Below, one piece after another: positions 44,190-57,300 of a DNA stretch of 64,000 nt (positions are counted from its first letter, which is position 1; each line of letters begins with the position of its first letter). Position numbers and translations under genes: made by a program. Origin of the DNA: Sordariomycetes sp. S80-01Y (lineage: Eukaryota > Ascomycota > Sordariomycetes); contig JAXQJY010000032.1 of NCBI GenBank assembly GCA_037042185.1, positions 558,001-622,000 on the forward strand. Direction: 5' to 3'. The notes beneath the pieces were generated by a model. That model searched no databases. It was not told where the DNA came from and was given only the letters and a program-made list of their open reading frames with translations.

Positions 44190-46302
44190 ATGGCCGAGAC
44201 CGAAGCTGCGTCGCCTCCCGCGCCCAGCGCACCCAACACCAAGAAGCGGAAGCGCAGCGGTGACGACGAGCAGCAGACCGCGCAGAGGGCCGCGGCAAAC
44301 GCGGCCGCTCACACGAGGACCATGGCCGCCTGTGATGCCTGCCGGGTGAGCAAGACGCGCTGCGACGCCGCCCGGCCCGTCTGCGCAAAGTGTCAGAAGC
44401 GAGGGAGGACGTGCGTGTATCCTGACAAGGATCCGTCCACAATGTTAGTAATGGCGCTATTTTCCCCCAGTGGACAGGTGTTGATGAACTGGATGGCAGA
44501 TTCGAGGTCTGGGGTAAGAAGATCCTCGGCGCGATTGAGAATCAAGGGCATCTGTTGTCAGAGATTGTGCAGACCACAAGAGACAACTCCCTTCATCAAT
44601 CGCCGCACTCGACATCGCACCATTCACAGGTGCCAACCTTTGAGGATGACGACCCAGAGACAATGTCGAGGAAGGACGTGCGATGGACGCCCATCACCGG
44701 ATCAGACAAGATACTGCAGTGGGCTGTTTTTCCGCGCGAGAAGCCAGTGCAGACCTTGCCTGAATCTGCTTTCGTTGCAAAGCCCAACCACTGGGCTCTG
44801 GGTACTGACATAAATGAGGCCTGAGACTAGGGGAGAAATGCTGACGAAGGCTTCGCAGAATCACTCACACCTTCCACGGCACGCATCTACGAGCTGAGGA
44901 ACATATTCATGGACAAGATCGAGCCCAAGTGTCCGTTGGTGGACGTCGACGAGCTTGACGGGTACATCAACTACGTCGTCGAGAACGGCTTCGGATGGTC
45001 GGCGTCGTCGTGTCTCGTGCTCGTTGTCTTCGCCCTTGCTGCCATCTGGGGCAACTACCCAGAGGACGAGCGTCGACTGGTTGTTTCGAACCGGGTCAGT
45101 GACGGTTATACGGTCGCCGTGCCGGAGCATCGATTGAAAGAGTCGTGGACGTATTTCGCAATGGCGCAAAGGCGGATGTCCGCGGCATCATCGGATGAGT
45201 CGTTGCTCGGCTGTCTATGCTACTGTCTGTTCGGGTAAGCTACTTGAATGATGATCTCCACCAGGTATACTGACGTCTCAGCACGTATTTGCAATACAAT
45301 TTCGAGCCAATGCAGGCTTGGAAGATGTTCAGAACTGCCTCGGCGTTGTGGGAAACGTACAACCTGAAGCACGCTCACGGGGCGACTCAGCGGACGAAGC
45401 GCGAGGAGAGCCTCGAGGCTCGGGTCTACTGGACTTGTCTCAAGGCTGAATGGTGAGTAGATGACTTCCGCGTTGATGAGATTGGAGGGACACTTACTCT
45501 ACCAAGTGAGATGCGATACGAGATTCCTGATCTACCACCATGCACGTTGCAGGAGTCGCCATTTCCGTTCTCCCTGCCGAGTTTCCCTCTGAGTGAAGGG
45601 ATAAAGAATGGACCAGAATATCTCAACCAGCAAGGGTCTCCCGGTACCGGAATCTTCACGCCCCAATCACACTACTACTTCCTTGCGGAGATTTCACTCC
45701 GGCGACTGCTGAACCGAGCTCGGCATGCGGCGACGATGCTAACCCCCAACATCGACTCATACACCGCTTCACGCGTTGCCGACACTTTGCAGCAGCTGGA
45801 AGACCAACTCCAGCAGTGGCTGGAATGCTTGCCGCCCGCGCTGCGCTTCAACATCCCCCCGGAGGCGTGGCCGATGCCGGACGAACCTGAATTAGTAAAG
45901 CTCATGCGGGAGCGATATGTCGAAGCACGCGAGCTCCTCTACCGCATCTTCCTCTACATCTGCCTGCACGGCGGGACGCGTCTGACGCACACCCAGGCCA
46001 AGACGTACGGGGCGAAAGCGTCAGCTGGCCTGCAGCTGAGCATCTATCGTATCCACACAGAGAAGCCCTTCTTCAGGCACGCAGGGTCGTGGATTGCGTG
46101 TCGCGTGCGCTTCAACCAGGCGCTGTGCCTCATCGCGGCGGTCAGAGGGAGGGAGATGGGCGTTGAGTCGGCGAGCTACCTGGTCGTGCCTCCAAGCTGG
46201 AGAGAGTGCGTCGGAATGGTGAGGGACAGGCTGGAAACTTGGAGCGATCAGGGAGGAGGTGTGGGAGAATTAGCGATCCTTCTTGCTTGGTTGATCAAGT
46301 AA
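44190..46302 (+). CDS. Zn(II)2Cys6 fungal transcription factor
   Basis: The N-terminal binuclear cluster CDACRVSKTRC and CAKCQKRGRTC has perfect C-x2-C-x6-C-x6-C-x2-C-x6-C spacing, after a basic stretch TKKRKRSG. Proposed exons are 44190-44414, 44471-44801, 44859-45234, 45282-45452 and 45507-46302, giving 632 aa; introns 2-4 (57, 47 and 54 bp) have good signals and restore frame. Intron 1 is doubtful: to keep frame I used donor GTGTAT at 44415, which removes the usual VYPDKDP segment after the last cysteine; a 23-27 nt gap after PSTM would fit the protein better but is too short for a normal intron. The middle and C-terminal regions resemble fungal regulator domains (GYINYVVENGFGWSASSCLV, YFLAEISLRRLLNRARHAAT). 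The target is unknown; nearby PhyH and MFS genes are candidates. Confidence 0.85.
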
Positions 46303-46961
46303 GCAAAGCATGATCACTTGACTACGACTTGGATCGTGGGTTGGCACTGTTCAGGTTAGGACTGGGTACGGCGGACGCTCCCCGATGATCAGCCTAGGTG
46401 TGAACGGGAATCAGCTGCCGAACGCCACCTCCGCATTGACCCCAGATAACGTGGAAGGGCATTTCAGACTGCTAGGTGATTTGTAATGTCAACTCTACCA
46501 GGGCACCTTTTCGAGCTTGCTAATAGCCCCAGCTTGTTCGCGACTCAGATCGAACGGCACCCCTGCCAACCAACCCGACAGGGTCCAACTCATGCTATCG
46601 TGGAGCCAGCATTGACGAATCACCCTTGAGGTCATGAGCCTCTCACGATCCATTTCAAGTGTTCGATCATGCATATACTCACGAGACGAGCGCCACTGCT
46701 GCGTGTCTCCGATCTTCGGTGAAGGCATATGGTCGCTTACCGAGATCCGCGGCGGGCGCTCCGCCGACCGTTCTGAAGGCTAAGCTGACTTATTCTTGGA
46801 GAAGAGATGTTGAAACGTAGGAGAAACTCTTTCGAAGGCTATAAAATAGGAACTCAGTGTATGGAACAAGACAAAGAGCATAATCATTCCAACCGTCCAT
46901 TGAATGCCAACGCGATCATATACAAAAGTCATTAGCAGGCAGTCTAAACATCACAAAAATC
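46303..46961. other. Intergenic, TF to PhyH-like gene
   Basis: About 660 bp; likely the promoter of the dioxygenase gene. No coding signal. Confidence 0.5.
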
Positions 46962-48141
46962 ATGGAGTCACCTACGATTAACGATCTGTTGAAGCACCAA
47001 AGCTTGAAGACCGTCGACTCTGAGCAGGTCGAGTCCTTCATGAAGCATGGCTTCCTCAAGATCCCAAATGCCATCCCCCTCGAGAACTGCGACCGCTGGT
47101 CCAAAGACGTCTGGCATCGTCTCGACATGGACCCCGACGACAAGTCCACCTGGACCAAGGAGCGCATCAACATGGCGAAGCTCAACGTCGCACCCGCGAG
47201 CGAGCTTGCTCCACTGGCGTGGGCCGCCATCTGTGAGCTGTGCGGCGGCGAGGATCGTATCGCCAAGGGTGGCGAGATGTGGACGGATGGCTTTATCGTG
47301 AACCTTGGGAGCGCAGAGACCGAGGGTAAAGTAATACCGCCCAAGGAACTGGATGAGTGGCACGTCGACGGCGACTTCTTTATTCACTTCCTGGACAGCC
47401 CAGAGCAAGCACTCCTCGTGATCCCATGTTGGAGTGATGTGAAGGAGAACTCGGGCGCGACGTGGATTTGCGATGAGGGGCCCAAACGTATCGGAAAGCA
47501 ATTGGTAAGTACTGTATTGTACTGGGTGCTGTCTTGTGCAAATCGACCATAATGGGAACTGAGACGATGTATCAGTATGATCACCCTGAAGGGCTTCGAC
47601 CCATGATGAACGAGCGCTCCGACCCGAAAAGCAGCGACACAAACACTGATTTTTTCAACTCTGTGGCCCGAGCCGCCCCCGATGAGAGCTTCCACGAGAT
47701 GACCGGCAACAAAGGGGATGTCATCCTCATGCACCCTTTGATGCTCCATAGCGCGAGCAAAAATGGACGCAGACTGGCTAGTGAGTATCGTCCCCATTTT
47801 GCAAGATGGGATCGCGATGCTAATCCTTTTCAGGGATCATTACCAACCCTCCTGTATCGCTCGCCGCACCTTTCAACTTCAACCGCTCAAACCCCGCTGA
47901 ATACAGTCTCGTCGAGCTGAAGACAATCCAGGACCTCGGCGGACCTGAGAAATTCAAGGACTGGAAGATCACCTCCGAAAGGGAGCAATTTGCCCCTGAA
48001 CGAATAGAGCGTCAGCAGAAGCTTCGGGAGATGGAGCGAGAAAACCTGCGCAAACGGGGACTCGATCCCGGAGACGACTCGATCAGCCAGATGCCCAACC
48101 TGATCTTGTCGAAACAGAATGCTGCGGTTGCTACGGCATGA
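46962..48141 (+). CDS. Phytanoyl-CoA dioxygenase (PhyH) family Fe(II)/2-oxoglutarate oxygenase
   Basis: Three exons, 46962-47504, 47576-47780 and 47834-48141, giving 351 aa. Introns are 71 bp (GTAAGT/ATCAG) and 53 bp (GTGAGT, GCTAAT branch, TTCAG). The double-stranded beta-helix core shows the metal-binding H-x-D in LDEWHVDGDFF and the second His in LMHPLMLHSASKNGRRLARI, which also supplies the 2-oxoglutarate arginine. Upstream is the typical FMKHGFLKIPNAIPLENCDR start. The C terminus is a charged helix (ERQQKLREMERENLRKRG). Members hydroxylate varied small molecules in catabolism or secondary metabolism; the substrate here is unknown. It is convergent with an MCT-like transporter 234 bp away and lies downstream of a Zn2Cys6 regulator. 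Confidence 0.9.
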
Positions 48142-48375
48142 GCCCGTCATTAGGACAGACAGGTCATGGCTTGAGAATGTGTTATCGATCACAAGAGTGC
48201 ATTGTGGTCGGTATTTTCGTAATGCTACTTGTCCAATAATCAGATAGGATAGACTGAAAATCCGAAGACTGCCTTGGCAACAGATGAGATAACGACGTAG
48301 ACGTTGCCAGAACTACGTCGAGCGACATGGTTCTCTCGTTGAATACATCCAGCAGTGCTCAAAGCTTCTCCATGC

Positions 48376-50155
48376 TCAAAGTTCCCCGGAGTCTTGCTCC
48401 GCAAACACCAAGGGAGTGCACTTCTTAGCTAGTCCGAGTATGCGGCCAATGGCCTTGTACAAAACCTCAAAGGGCAACACGACGTAACGAAAGAAGTTCC
48501 TTGCCTGTCCATTTGCCTGATCGTGAGCCCTCCATGACATGATCGCCAAGATCATTCCAACGACCACCGTCGATCCAACGACGGCAAAGACAGCGCCTGC
48601 TCCTGCTGAACTCCGAATGGCCTCCAAAAGGGGCGCGGCAATGAAACATGCCGGGAACATGGCCATATTCGAAATGCCTGTGAGAGTCAGCTTCAAGGCT
48701 ACGATCGTCGCGAATGGTTCTTCACACACCTACGAACCTCCCATACTCCCGCGCGTCTGTGATTTCGCCGATTGCTCCGGTGTAATGTGGAATCCAGGGA
48801 CTTGAGGTCAAGGACCAAGTGGCTGCCACCACGAAGAGGTGAGCTGGCGTACTTAGGTGAACCCAGGTCCCTAGTGAGAAGAGCATTATTCCAGATACGG
48901 TCATGAGGCAGATAAGGCTCTCGAAATAGCCATACTTGTCTGCGATGAACCCGGCGCACGGGCGCGTGCAGAGAGATGCCACGCAAAGAGCGAGGAGAAC
49001 GTTCTCGCCCATGCCTTTGGTTGCTTCCATTGACTCGGCGATCAAAGGCAACGAGGCTGACACTCCAAAGAGTCCAATCTCATGGCAGAACTGCCCGCCA
49101 ATGAGCCAGGCGAAGGAGCTGCGCTTTTTCCAGGCGTCGATCTTGAGCAACCGGCTCAGGCGGAAAAGTCCTTTGAAATCCAATTTCAGCTGCTTCAGCT
49201 TCCCACTTTTCGGCTTTGCCTCGGTCGGCAGCACCGAGTTGTAGGGAATGAGACACATGAGTGCCACGACGCCGATGCCTCCAACGACACTAGCGATAAT
49301 GACATTCCCCATGAACCAGCCATAATGGTCGAAGACCGGCTTGTGTATCCTGGAGAACACTATGCCCCCGGCGGAGGAGCCTGCCATCACGACTCCCTGA
49401 GCCAGTCCTTTCCTCTTGTCGAATAGCTTCCCTGGGATCGCCACTCCAACGGACAGCATAGCACCAGAGGCAATTCCGTGTGCGAGGAGGAAGATGGCGA
49501 AGCGTTGTGCGATGCCATTGAAAAGACCCAGCATCACAAAGAATGCCGACTGTCCTGCAATGCACACCAAGGCGGGAACCCAAGGCCCGAAATTGTCGAA
49601 AATGATTCCGAAAAATGGGCCGGTGCACAAGGCTATGGCGGTAGCTCCCGAGTATAACCAGATGTGGAGCTTGGTCTCTCCGTAATGATCGTTCAGTTGC
49701 GTGATGAAGACGCCAGAAGCCAAGATGAGCCCTGGCAAACGTTAGTGGTTCTTTTCTTAGTTGCACTCATGCAAGAGCGGAAGCGTACCTTGACTAATCA
49801 TCAAATACAAAACGGAACCAACCTCAACTACCAAAGCTTTGTAGCTGCAGTCGTTGTGCTTGCGAAGTCTTTCCGGTGGAAGCTGGTTGCATTCGTTTGG
49901 TTCTTGGGGTGCTGATGCAAGGCTGCCCTGTTGGTCTGGAGACGGCGACGCAGAAGCGACCACTCCTGGAGAGGAGCTGCTCGAGCCTTGGGAACCAGTA
50001 TCAGGCGAGGGGTTTTCGAGTTCGATGATTGCGTGGTCCTCATCTGCGAACGAGCCCGCGATGGGAATAGAGAGCCATCTCATAAGCGTGTGTCGCCGAG
50101 GTTTCGAGCTGGTTTGGGGAGCTGCGAGGCCCTCAAACCCGACATTCGAGGCCAT
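48376..50155 (-). CDS. MFS transporter, monocarboxylate-transporter-like
   Basis: Three exons, 50155-49789, 49731-48730 and 48677-48376, giving 556 aa. Introns are 57 bp (GTACGC, CACTAAC branch, GCCAG) and 52 bp (GTGTGT/TCACAG); the second donor was chosen because GTAGGT four bases earlier breaks frame. A polar N-terminal region of about 110 residues (ELENPSPDTGSQGSSSSSPG) precedes twelve predicted helices, for example WLYSGATAIALCTGPFFGII and GLFNGIAQRFAIFLLAHGIA. The cytosolic loop motif GKLFDKRKGLAQGVVMAGSS matches fungal MCT-type members (RRG/KRKGLA after helix 4), and FIADKYGYFESL matches the D-R/K-x-G loop of the C half. It probably moves an organic acid or related metabolite across the plasma membrane. 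Confidence 0.9.
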
Positions 50156-51494
50156 TATAATTATACAATGATTAAAAATTAGAAGGAAAAATCAAATTGC
50201 TTTATCGGTCTCCAAGGTCATCGTATCCGTGTAGGGGGTGTTCAGTGATGCATCAGGGCTAGGAGCATGTTTGAGGACGGATGTTTCCAGATGAAGGAGT
50301 GGTCTTTCTACACCATATATCTATAAAATATTCTAAGGCTTATTGTTGATCATTTAGGATGGAAGGAAAGTAAGTCCGCCATCAAATTTCACTAAGATCC
50401 GTAATAGGCTTTGAAGACGGTCAACAAGCTCTCGTGGCCACGAAACCGCGTGCGAATATCCGTAACTGCGACCAAAGAAAAGAACGCTTCTGGAGGGTTG
50501 AATAGAAGGCATCATTAATCGTTGATTCTCGGGATTTTGAGAAGTCTCAGAATCGTTGGCCTTGGACACTGTTGCAGCGACGCCGCCCCAGGCACTCTCA
50601 TGACAGACGTGAGGAGCATCCAAGCCCAACTATGCAATCATGGTAGTTGATCCAGGCGCTCCAACATGAGACGACAAGACATCTCTATGATACGATGACA
50701 CCGTGGACGCCTGGCAGAGTCGTGTTCCCAGCCAGGACACCGTTGCGCACATGCCCCTTCCGCTTGATCCAATCTATGCAGAAAGAACTCAAAAGAATTA
50801 TCGAGGACCATGATGAGCATCTCGCTGACTGTTCTTACACTTGCACACCTGGATCTTCTGCGCCAACTAACACAAGCAACCCGCCTCATCCATCTCGTGA
50901 GCCATCAGCCTGATACGAGGCTAGATTCAGTCTACCTGTATCTCCTGCAATTCTAGATCTGGAGAATGTACAGAATCACTCCTTCAAAATGTCTTTTGGT
51001 CTTTATCTTCGCTCCTCATGTGTAGTTTGTGCAATATCATGATGACTCTTTATGCTTTATAAGGGACGTGTGTTCAGTGGAAGTGGAGACGATCTCGGTA
51101 GGGTGCGCTCGACATGCTGCAGGTGTCTGGCAGGAACCATGGGGCGGTCTATTTCAGGCTAGCCGTGGAGGTGGGTGACCTCAAACGCCAATTTTGCAGC
51201 GTTTTCGATTGGCCAGGAAGCCGAGCAAAGCTTCTAGACCGTCCAAAGAGGCAAGACGCCCCGCAACCCCACGCGCTCTCGCCCTTAGCGAGACGAGCTC
51301 CACATCGGTCCAGTCATACCATGCGAAGATCTCATTGACTTTCCTCTTTTCACTCGAACAACCCGCGGCTTCATATCTGCCAACCTTATCATGCACCCCC
51401 AATACCACCATTGAGCACCCGAAACAAGCCACCGACAGGTTGCCCAAACGCCCCCAAAGCAACGGCGCCACTACGCCAAGGGTGCCACTAGACC
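50156..51494. other. Intergenic region
   Basis: About 1.3 kb between divergent genes, with no supported coding frame. Short frames near 50640-50910 lack any domain. Confidence 0.5.
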
Positions 51495-54376
51495 ATGTCG
51501 CGGAGACCTGAGGATGACGCTTTCTTTGGCTTTGGCTTCGGCCTTGACCAAACCCTGGGAGGCGCTCCCCCGCAAGACCCCATGCTTGGAGGTGAAGATT
51601 TCGATGTTCTCCAAGATTTCAATGCGTTTGATACTTCCAGCAGTGCTCTCGGGGCCGCGAATGGCGGTGCTGATCCAACCTTCGGCCTGGGGGCCAACAT
51701 GAGTGATGTGCTCCCACCGCAGGCTTTCCATCACGACCCCTTTTTTCAACAAACCCCCGATATTCTACCGGAATCTCAGTTCGATCTTCCCACAACAGCT
51801 TCCAATTCTCACCCTACAACCCCGGGATCCACCTTGACCAACAGCCGTCCTGAGACCCCAAGTCATCCGCACGCTTCATCAACAACCAAAGTCCCGCCCA
51901 AGGTTGGAACACGATTCTCAAAAGAGTCGCTACGTATCCTCCGAAATTGGCTGGCTGCGCACAAAGACCATCCGTTCCCGGCAGACACCGAGCGGGAGAT
52001 GCTTCAGCACCAGACTGGCTTGACCAAGACGCAGATTCTTAACTGGCTGGCCAACGCACGGCGAAGGGGCAAAATTCCCGATCTTTCGAGTTCACGGACC
52101 GCGTCTCCAAGAGCCCAAAGTCCCAGCACGGCGCCGAGAGACATCCAAAGACGACCGCGGGCGGGTACTCCTGCGCCTCACGAACGAACCCCTTTCTTGA
52201 ACCCTCTAGAGCGATGGGTCGACTCCCCCCCTGAGCACGAGCCAGCGACAGCAACCGCTATTGCCCATGCGGTAGCTTCTTCTTCGCCTCTGGAAGGCAC
52301 CTCCTATCAGCACACCCCTGGAGGGTCGCTTTCCGGGAGCTCCCGACACGGACCTTCCCCGTCCAGCAGTGTTGGCACTTCGCGATCCAGCAACGGTTCA
52401 AGCGGCTCAGCTTACTCTTTCGAGAGCCAGGACTCGACTGGTCCCTTTAGCTCCATGGCTCGACTCCGGCAGAGGAGGAAAAGGCGCGCCATCAAACAGA
52501 AGAACAACGCGAAGACGCCCTTGACGGCGCCTCTGAATACCTTTCAATGTACCTTCTGCACGGAGACTTTCAGCACGAAGCATACTTGGCAAAGGCACGA
52601 GAAGTCGCTCCATCTGGCCCTTGAACGATGGGTATGTGCCCCACACGGCCCGCGAAGCCCAAACGCCGATGGGATCCCAGCTTGTGTATTTTGCTGCGAG
52701 GCCAACCCCAATGACGAACACATTGAAAGTCATAACTATTCGGCCTGTCAGCAGAGGTCACTTGAAGAACGCACCTTCCACCGAAAAGACCATCTCGGTC
52801 AACACCTGCGGCTGGTCCACAATCTCAAGCCCGACGATCTCGTGCATCAGCTCTCGGCTTGGAAAATGAAGACGCCCGAGATCATATCGACATGTGGCTT
52901 CTGCGGAATGAAGATGAACTCCTGGCAAACAAGGACCGACCACTTAGCTGAGCATTTCAAGATGGGAACCACAATGGATGAATGGAAAGGCGACTGGGGC
53001 TTTACGCCATCGGTTCTCGCGCGGCTTGAGAACGCCATGGCACCGTACTTGATCGCACATGAGCGCAACTCCCCCTTCCCCTTTTCAGCCAGCCATGCTC
53101 CCTTGGAATCGCCCACGAATCCATATGAGCTTATCAAACTCGAGCTCATGAACTTTATCGATATATACTACGATAAGACAGGAAAGCTGCCAACTTCTAA
53201 GGAGATCCAGTTCGACGCCTGCCGAATCATCTTTGCGGCCGAGATCCCGACCTACAAGAACGAAGAATGCTCGTCTTGGCTGCGAGATCTAATTCTCTCA
53301 TCGGAGGACATCGCTCAAAAGGCCAAGCTCAGTCCCCTACGATCGGCCAAAGAGAGTCGGCTTACCTTTCTTTGGATCATCGGCAAGGAGAATCCGTTCC
53401 AAGCATGCCCCTTTGAGAATCGCCTTCAGGATTACGTTAAAATCAGCGTCGGAGACGAGCTGAGTGATCATGAGCTGCAAAAGGAGGCGTGTCGTATCAT
53501 TCAGCTGATGGAACGCGAATCGTCGTCTCCGGCGGACATACCCGCATCCTGGCTCCTCGAGCTTGCCCGTTCGTCAACAGGGTGGCTCCAAGCCTTCCGC
53601 GAACGAGCTGGAATCCCGCAGATTTTCGACCCGAGTCAAGCCGTTTCCGACCCTCGAGCCATCGACTCAATCCTCCAGAACTATACGGACCTTGAAATGA
53701 GACTAGCCGATCAACTAGAAAATCTGCGAGAACACGGCGTTGAGCCCGACGATAACACTCTACGCCAGCAGACCCTCAATTTGATCCAAGAGTTCCCGAA
53801 TACGGAATGGCAGGCTGCCGCAGCACAAAACCACGCCTGGCTTGCCCGTTTCAAGCGACGTCACTTACCGTGGTCCAACAAGTACTCAGCCGGCGATGCG
53901 AGCAAACAATTCGATCTCGGCCCTAGAACGCAAGCTGCCGCTCCTCCGGACGAGCAACAGCAGGCTGCGGGGTCAGGAAACGTGGAGAGACGGCCCGAGC
54001 TTGCCAGCCCCCATCTTCAGGATTTGATGAAGATGAAGACAGGGACTTACTTCCTTAACGACCCGAATTTCGATCGCTGGGTTGCGAGGGAGTTGGCTCG
54101 GTGGGTCGCTGCGACGATGAGTCCGCACAATCCGAATCAGCACATCCCCACAGACGAGGAGTTGCAGCATCAAGCGAGGTGGATCATGTACGAAGAGTAA
54201 GTTTTCCCTTCCACAGACTGGCGAGGCTATGATTGGCTTGGCTGACACCTTGCAGCGGTGATCCCTTTAATCAGACAATGGCAGATAACGGCGAGTGGCT
54301 CAAGCGGTTCAAGCGGGATATTGGCCTGCTGGAGGGTGACGGCGGGCCAGGACTATGCCATGAATGGCCGTTCTAA
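51495..54376 (+). CDS. Homeodomain plus C2H2 zinc-finger transcription factor
   Basis: Two exons, 51495-54196 and 54256-54376, with a 59-bp intron (GTAAGT/TTGCAG), giving 940 aa. An acidic Gly/Phe-rich N terminus (FFGFGFGLDQ) is followed at about residues 135-200 by a KN/TALE-type homeodomain with third helix TKTQILNWLANARRRGKIPD. A long Ser/Pro linker leads to a C2H2 finger (CTFCTETFSTKHTWQRHEKS, then LH; C-x2-C-x12-H-x4-H) and further Cys/His-rich segments with RTFHRKDHLGQHLRLVH and CGFCGMKMNSWQTRTDHLAE. The last 400 residues hold four repeats of a pattern like ELQKEACRIIQ then SWLLELAR or WLARFKRRH, reminiscent of CENP-B/Tc5 helix-turn-helix units. The intron must be spliced to complete the fourth repeat (GEWLKRFKRDIG). 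Nuclear regulator; target unknown. Confidence 0.9.
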
Positions 54377-57300
54377 GATGACACTGCCTAGGCTGGGAGA
54401 TACATCGATAACAGAGCCAATTATTCAAAGCCTTGCTTCCAATGCACGGATCCAAGTGCACCACTGAGGGCCCTCCATCGAGGCTCCATATTTTCTGACA
54501 CGCGATACTTTGCAGCATGGCGAGGGGCCTAGTTCAAGCTCTCTCGATATGAGCGGTAATGTGCCCTTTCGCTTCTGGCCACAGCTGTGCGCCACGTCTG
54601 AAATGTCTTTCGCCGGCTCAGCGTGGCGGAGATTTTCTCACGCGGACAAATGAGCGCATTCATCTCGCGATCAAGGGCGTTGTAGAAGCCAAATGATAGA
54701 AAAGTGATTGAACGTCATCCGCCGCTCACTTATGAACTTCCTCATACATGGAGCGGGTGAGGTGATTGGTCCAGGAGCAAGTGATCCGGCTCGCTCCGAG
54801 ACTAGCTTCGTTGAAGACACTTGAAGCTGATCTAGACTGGGGCTCTAGGTGACATGCCATATGCTAGGAGGGTGACGTTCTCATATCTGAGAGAAAATCC
54901 CGGAGTGAAGCTCCGGTCGCCTGACGGAACGGGAGGTTATTGGTCGCCCCAAGCAGGTATCCGTCGTCCCGTCGGGATGGCCCCGAAATGCCGACAATGA
55001 TTCGCTGGTCTGATTTGACAGCTGGAAAGCCGGGACTAATGCTTTGACAGGGGACGGGATGCTGCAAGAGACGCAGTCGAACAACGAGGCACGAGCGCAG
55101 TGCGATTACATCACAAGGAGCTCAGAATGACAACAGCTGTGATTCGTGTCTGGCGGTGTGGCTTCGAACCCAGACGGTTGAGAGGTGAGAGCTGGAACGG
55201 TACACGCGTCCAACGCAGCTCTTCAGGGGATGAAATTGGCGAAGGAGAAATGTAGGCGTGGGAGGCGCACAGTGGCTAGCTGTAAGGCACAAACTTTCTC
55301 TCTGGCTTCCAGGGTTGCATTGCCAGGCGGATGCCGTCCAAATGAGGTCCCCCCTGATTACCCGCAGGGTAGGTGTGACCAAGGTATCAAAAACGGGAGG
55401 GTGCCCGAGCGGTGCCGCTTTAAGGGCGAGGCTGGATTAACCCCAATCGTGCGACCTTGTGGCTACGACATGCCATGAGTGACATATATCCTGCCGTTTC
55501 TTACGGTCGATAAAATGGTCTGTTACATGGGCATTCCGTCCGCAGTCACAATACAAATCGGGGGGTCGTGACATCCCACAAAGTCGCAAATCGCGTCATC
55601 CTTGTCTAGGACGGATTGGTGAAGGAACTAGGGGACACAAGAAGACCCTCGCCATTCCAGTTTACAGCAAAAGAGGCCGAGTAACTTTCGTTTGCCCGGG
55701 TTGGCTTATCTATTAGGCGGGTACGGCCTAGTGACTACAGATAGGTGTTTGTAGTATATAGAATGTCTGCCGCCTCGCGATAACTAAACGAACCGATTCG
55801 TAGTCTATCTTTGAACAGGTGCGGCCGGTAGCTGAGCCGGATAGTCGTGCTCACCCGCGTTTGCATGGCAGCATCATTGCCATGGCACAGAGTTCCGCGG
55901 TTTGAAAGGGATTCCCATCGGGTGAGAACACGTCGTCCCCCCTGGAGCAATAGCCGTCACCTCGGTAGCAATACGCACTACTGTGATTAGAGACACCCAA
56001 GCCAGCAGTATCGGGAATCGTATATCTTGGACACCCACACAATTGTTCAAGATGAGGATGTAGCTGAGCCCTAGTCTACGGTTGTTTCTTGTTATTGTTT
56101 GCAAACGCCGTACCATCGAGCCGCGTGGCTCGAAGGGACGGTAAATCCTCTCGCATAGGACGGTCAGGGGGCCAGTGGAGCAGGTTGATTTGGATGAAGC
56201 GAGCACCGAAGGCATTGGACAAAATGTATTGTCGGAGCTCCGATGGTAGTTTGAAGAAGTTACTGGAGGTTTTGGGCTTCTGCTCCCGCACGCAATCCGT
56301 GCCGCTACGTCGTTTTACACGCCTCTTTTGCCAGGATGCAGCTCATGAGCAAATCTCTCACCAGTCATATTCCTCTGGAGGATACCAAATTTCCTTCATT
56401 TACTTTCTAATATGTCGGCTGATTCTATAACCCGTCCCTCATGTAGACCCAGCACCCGCACATATGGCTTCTACGGCCCAATGCTTTAGAGAATCAACCA
56501 ACCATGCCCTAACTTTCACCATCCAGACCGAACGGAAGGCTAAAAAACGATACTTCTCTCAAGACGCCGCTCGGCTCGCTCGGTTCTACTTAATCTGTGC
56601 TCACATAGAATCAAGACGCAGTGATTTCACAGGCCACAAACCATTTTCCTGAGCATTTGACAGCAAAGGTCCGAGTTACACCCCAATTCCAGTCTCCACC
56701 AAGCCCAGAAGTGGATTTCACGACGCCAGAGTCAGAGTTCGGCCCTGGTTACGCCCCAAAAAGACGACGTGAATTTGATTCACCTTTGCTTGCGATCAGC
56801 AAGCAGAATCGCAGGAATTGACCGTCCATGTACCCGGTTTCGGCCTCGGCAAAGGAAGAAAGACCGAATGACGTTCAAACCACCACGTATGGTAAGGCTG
56901 ACGTCTCCACAGTCCCGACTCCCGAATGAGGTCCGAGCTGGGATCGTCAACAGCCCTGTGATGAGAGCCTAGTGAGGCTTGGCATTACGCGCACTGCGGA
57001 GTTAACACGGACACGCCTTATTTGTGGCCTTTACACGGATACTCGGCAGACCATGAGGCCCTCTGGTCCCACGCCCCAATTCAAGACGTATGGGTTTCAA
57101 GCTTACACTGCACAGCTGAGGCACGGGCCATTGAAAGTGGTAAAGATCGGTCGAGGAATCAGCCAAGCTCAAGAGTTCGGAGCCTTCGGGGCCAGCGCCC
57201 GAGATGTCGTGCTTTCGCTAGAACCAGCTTTAAAGTCTTCATGTTTATGCTAAAACCGTATAAATCATGGAGTGTTAAGAAAAAGACGCTGCTCATGGCT

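Noticed and set aside
55395-55465. tRNA-like A-box (GCCCGAGCGGT)
   Set aside because: No B-box (GGTTCGANNCC) at the right distance and no foldable acceptor stem. The GGGTTCGAAGCC on the other strand near 55150 has no pairing T-stem.
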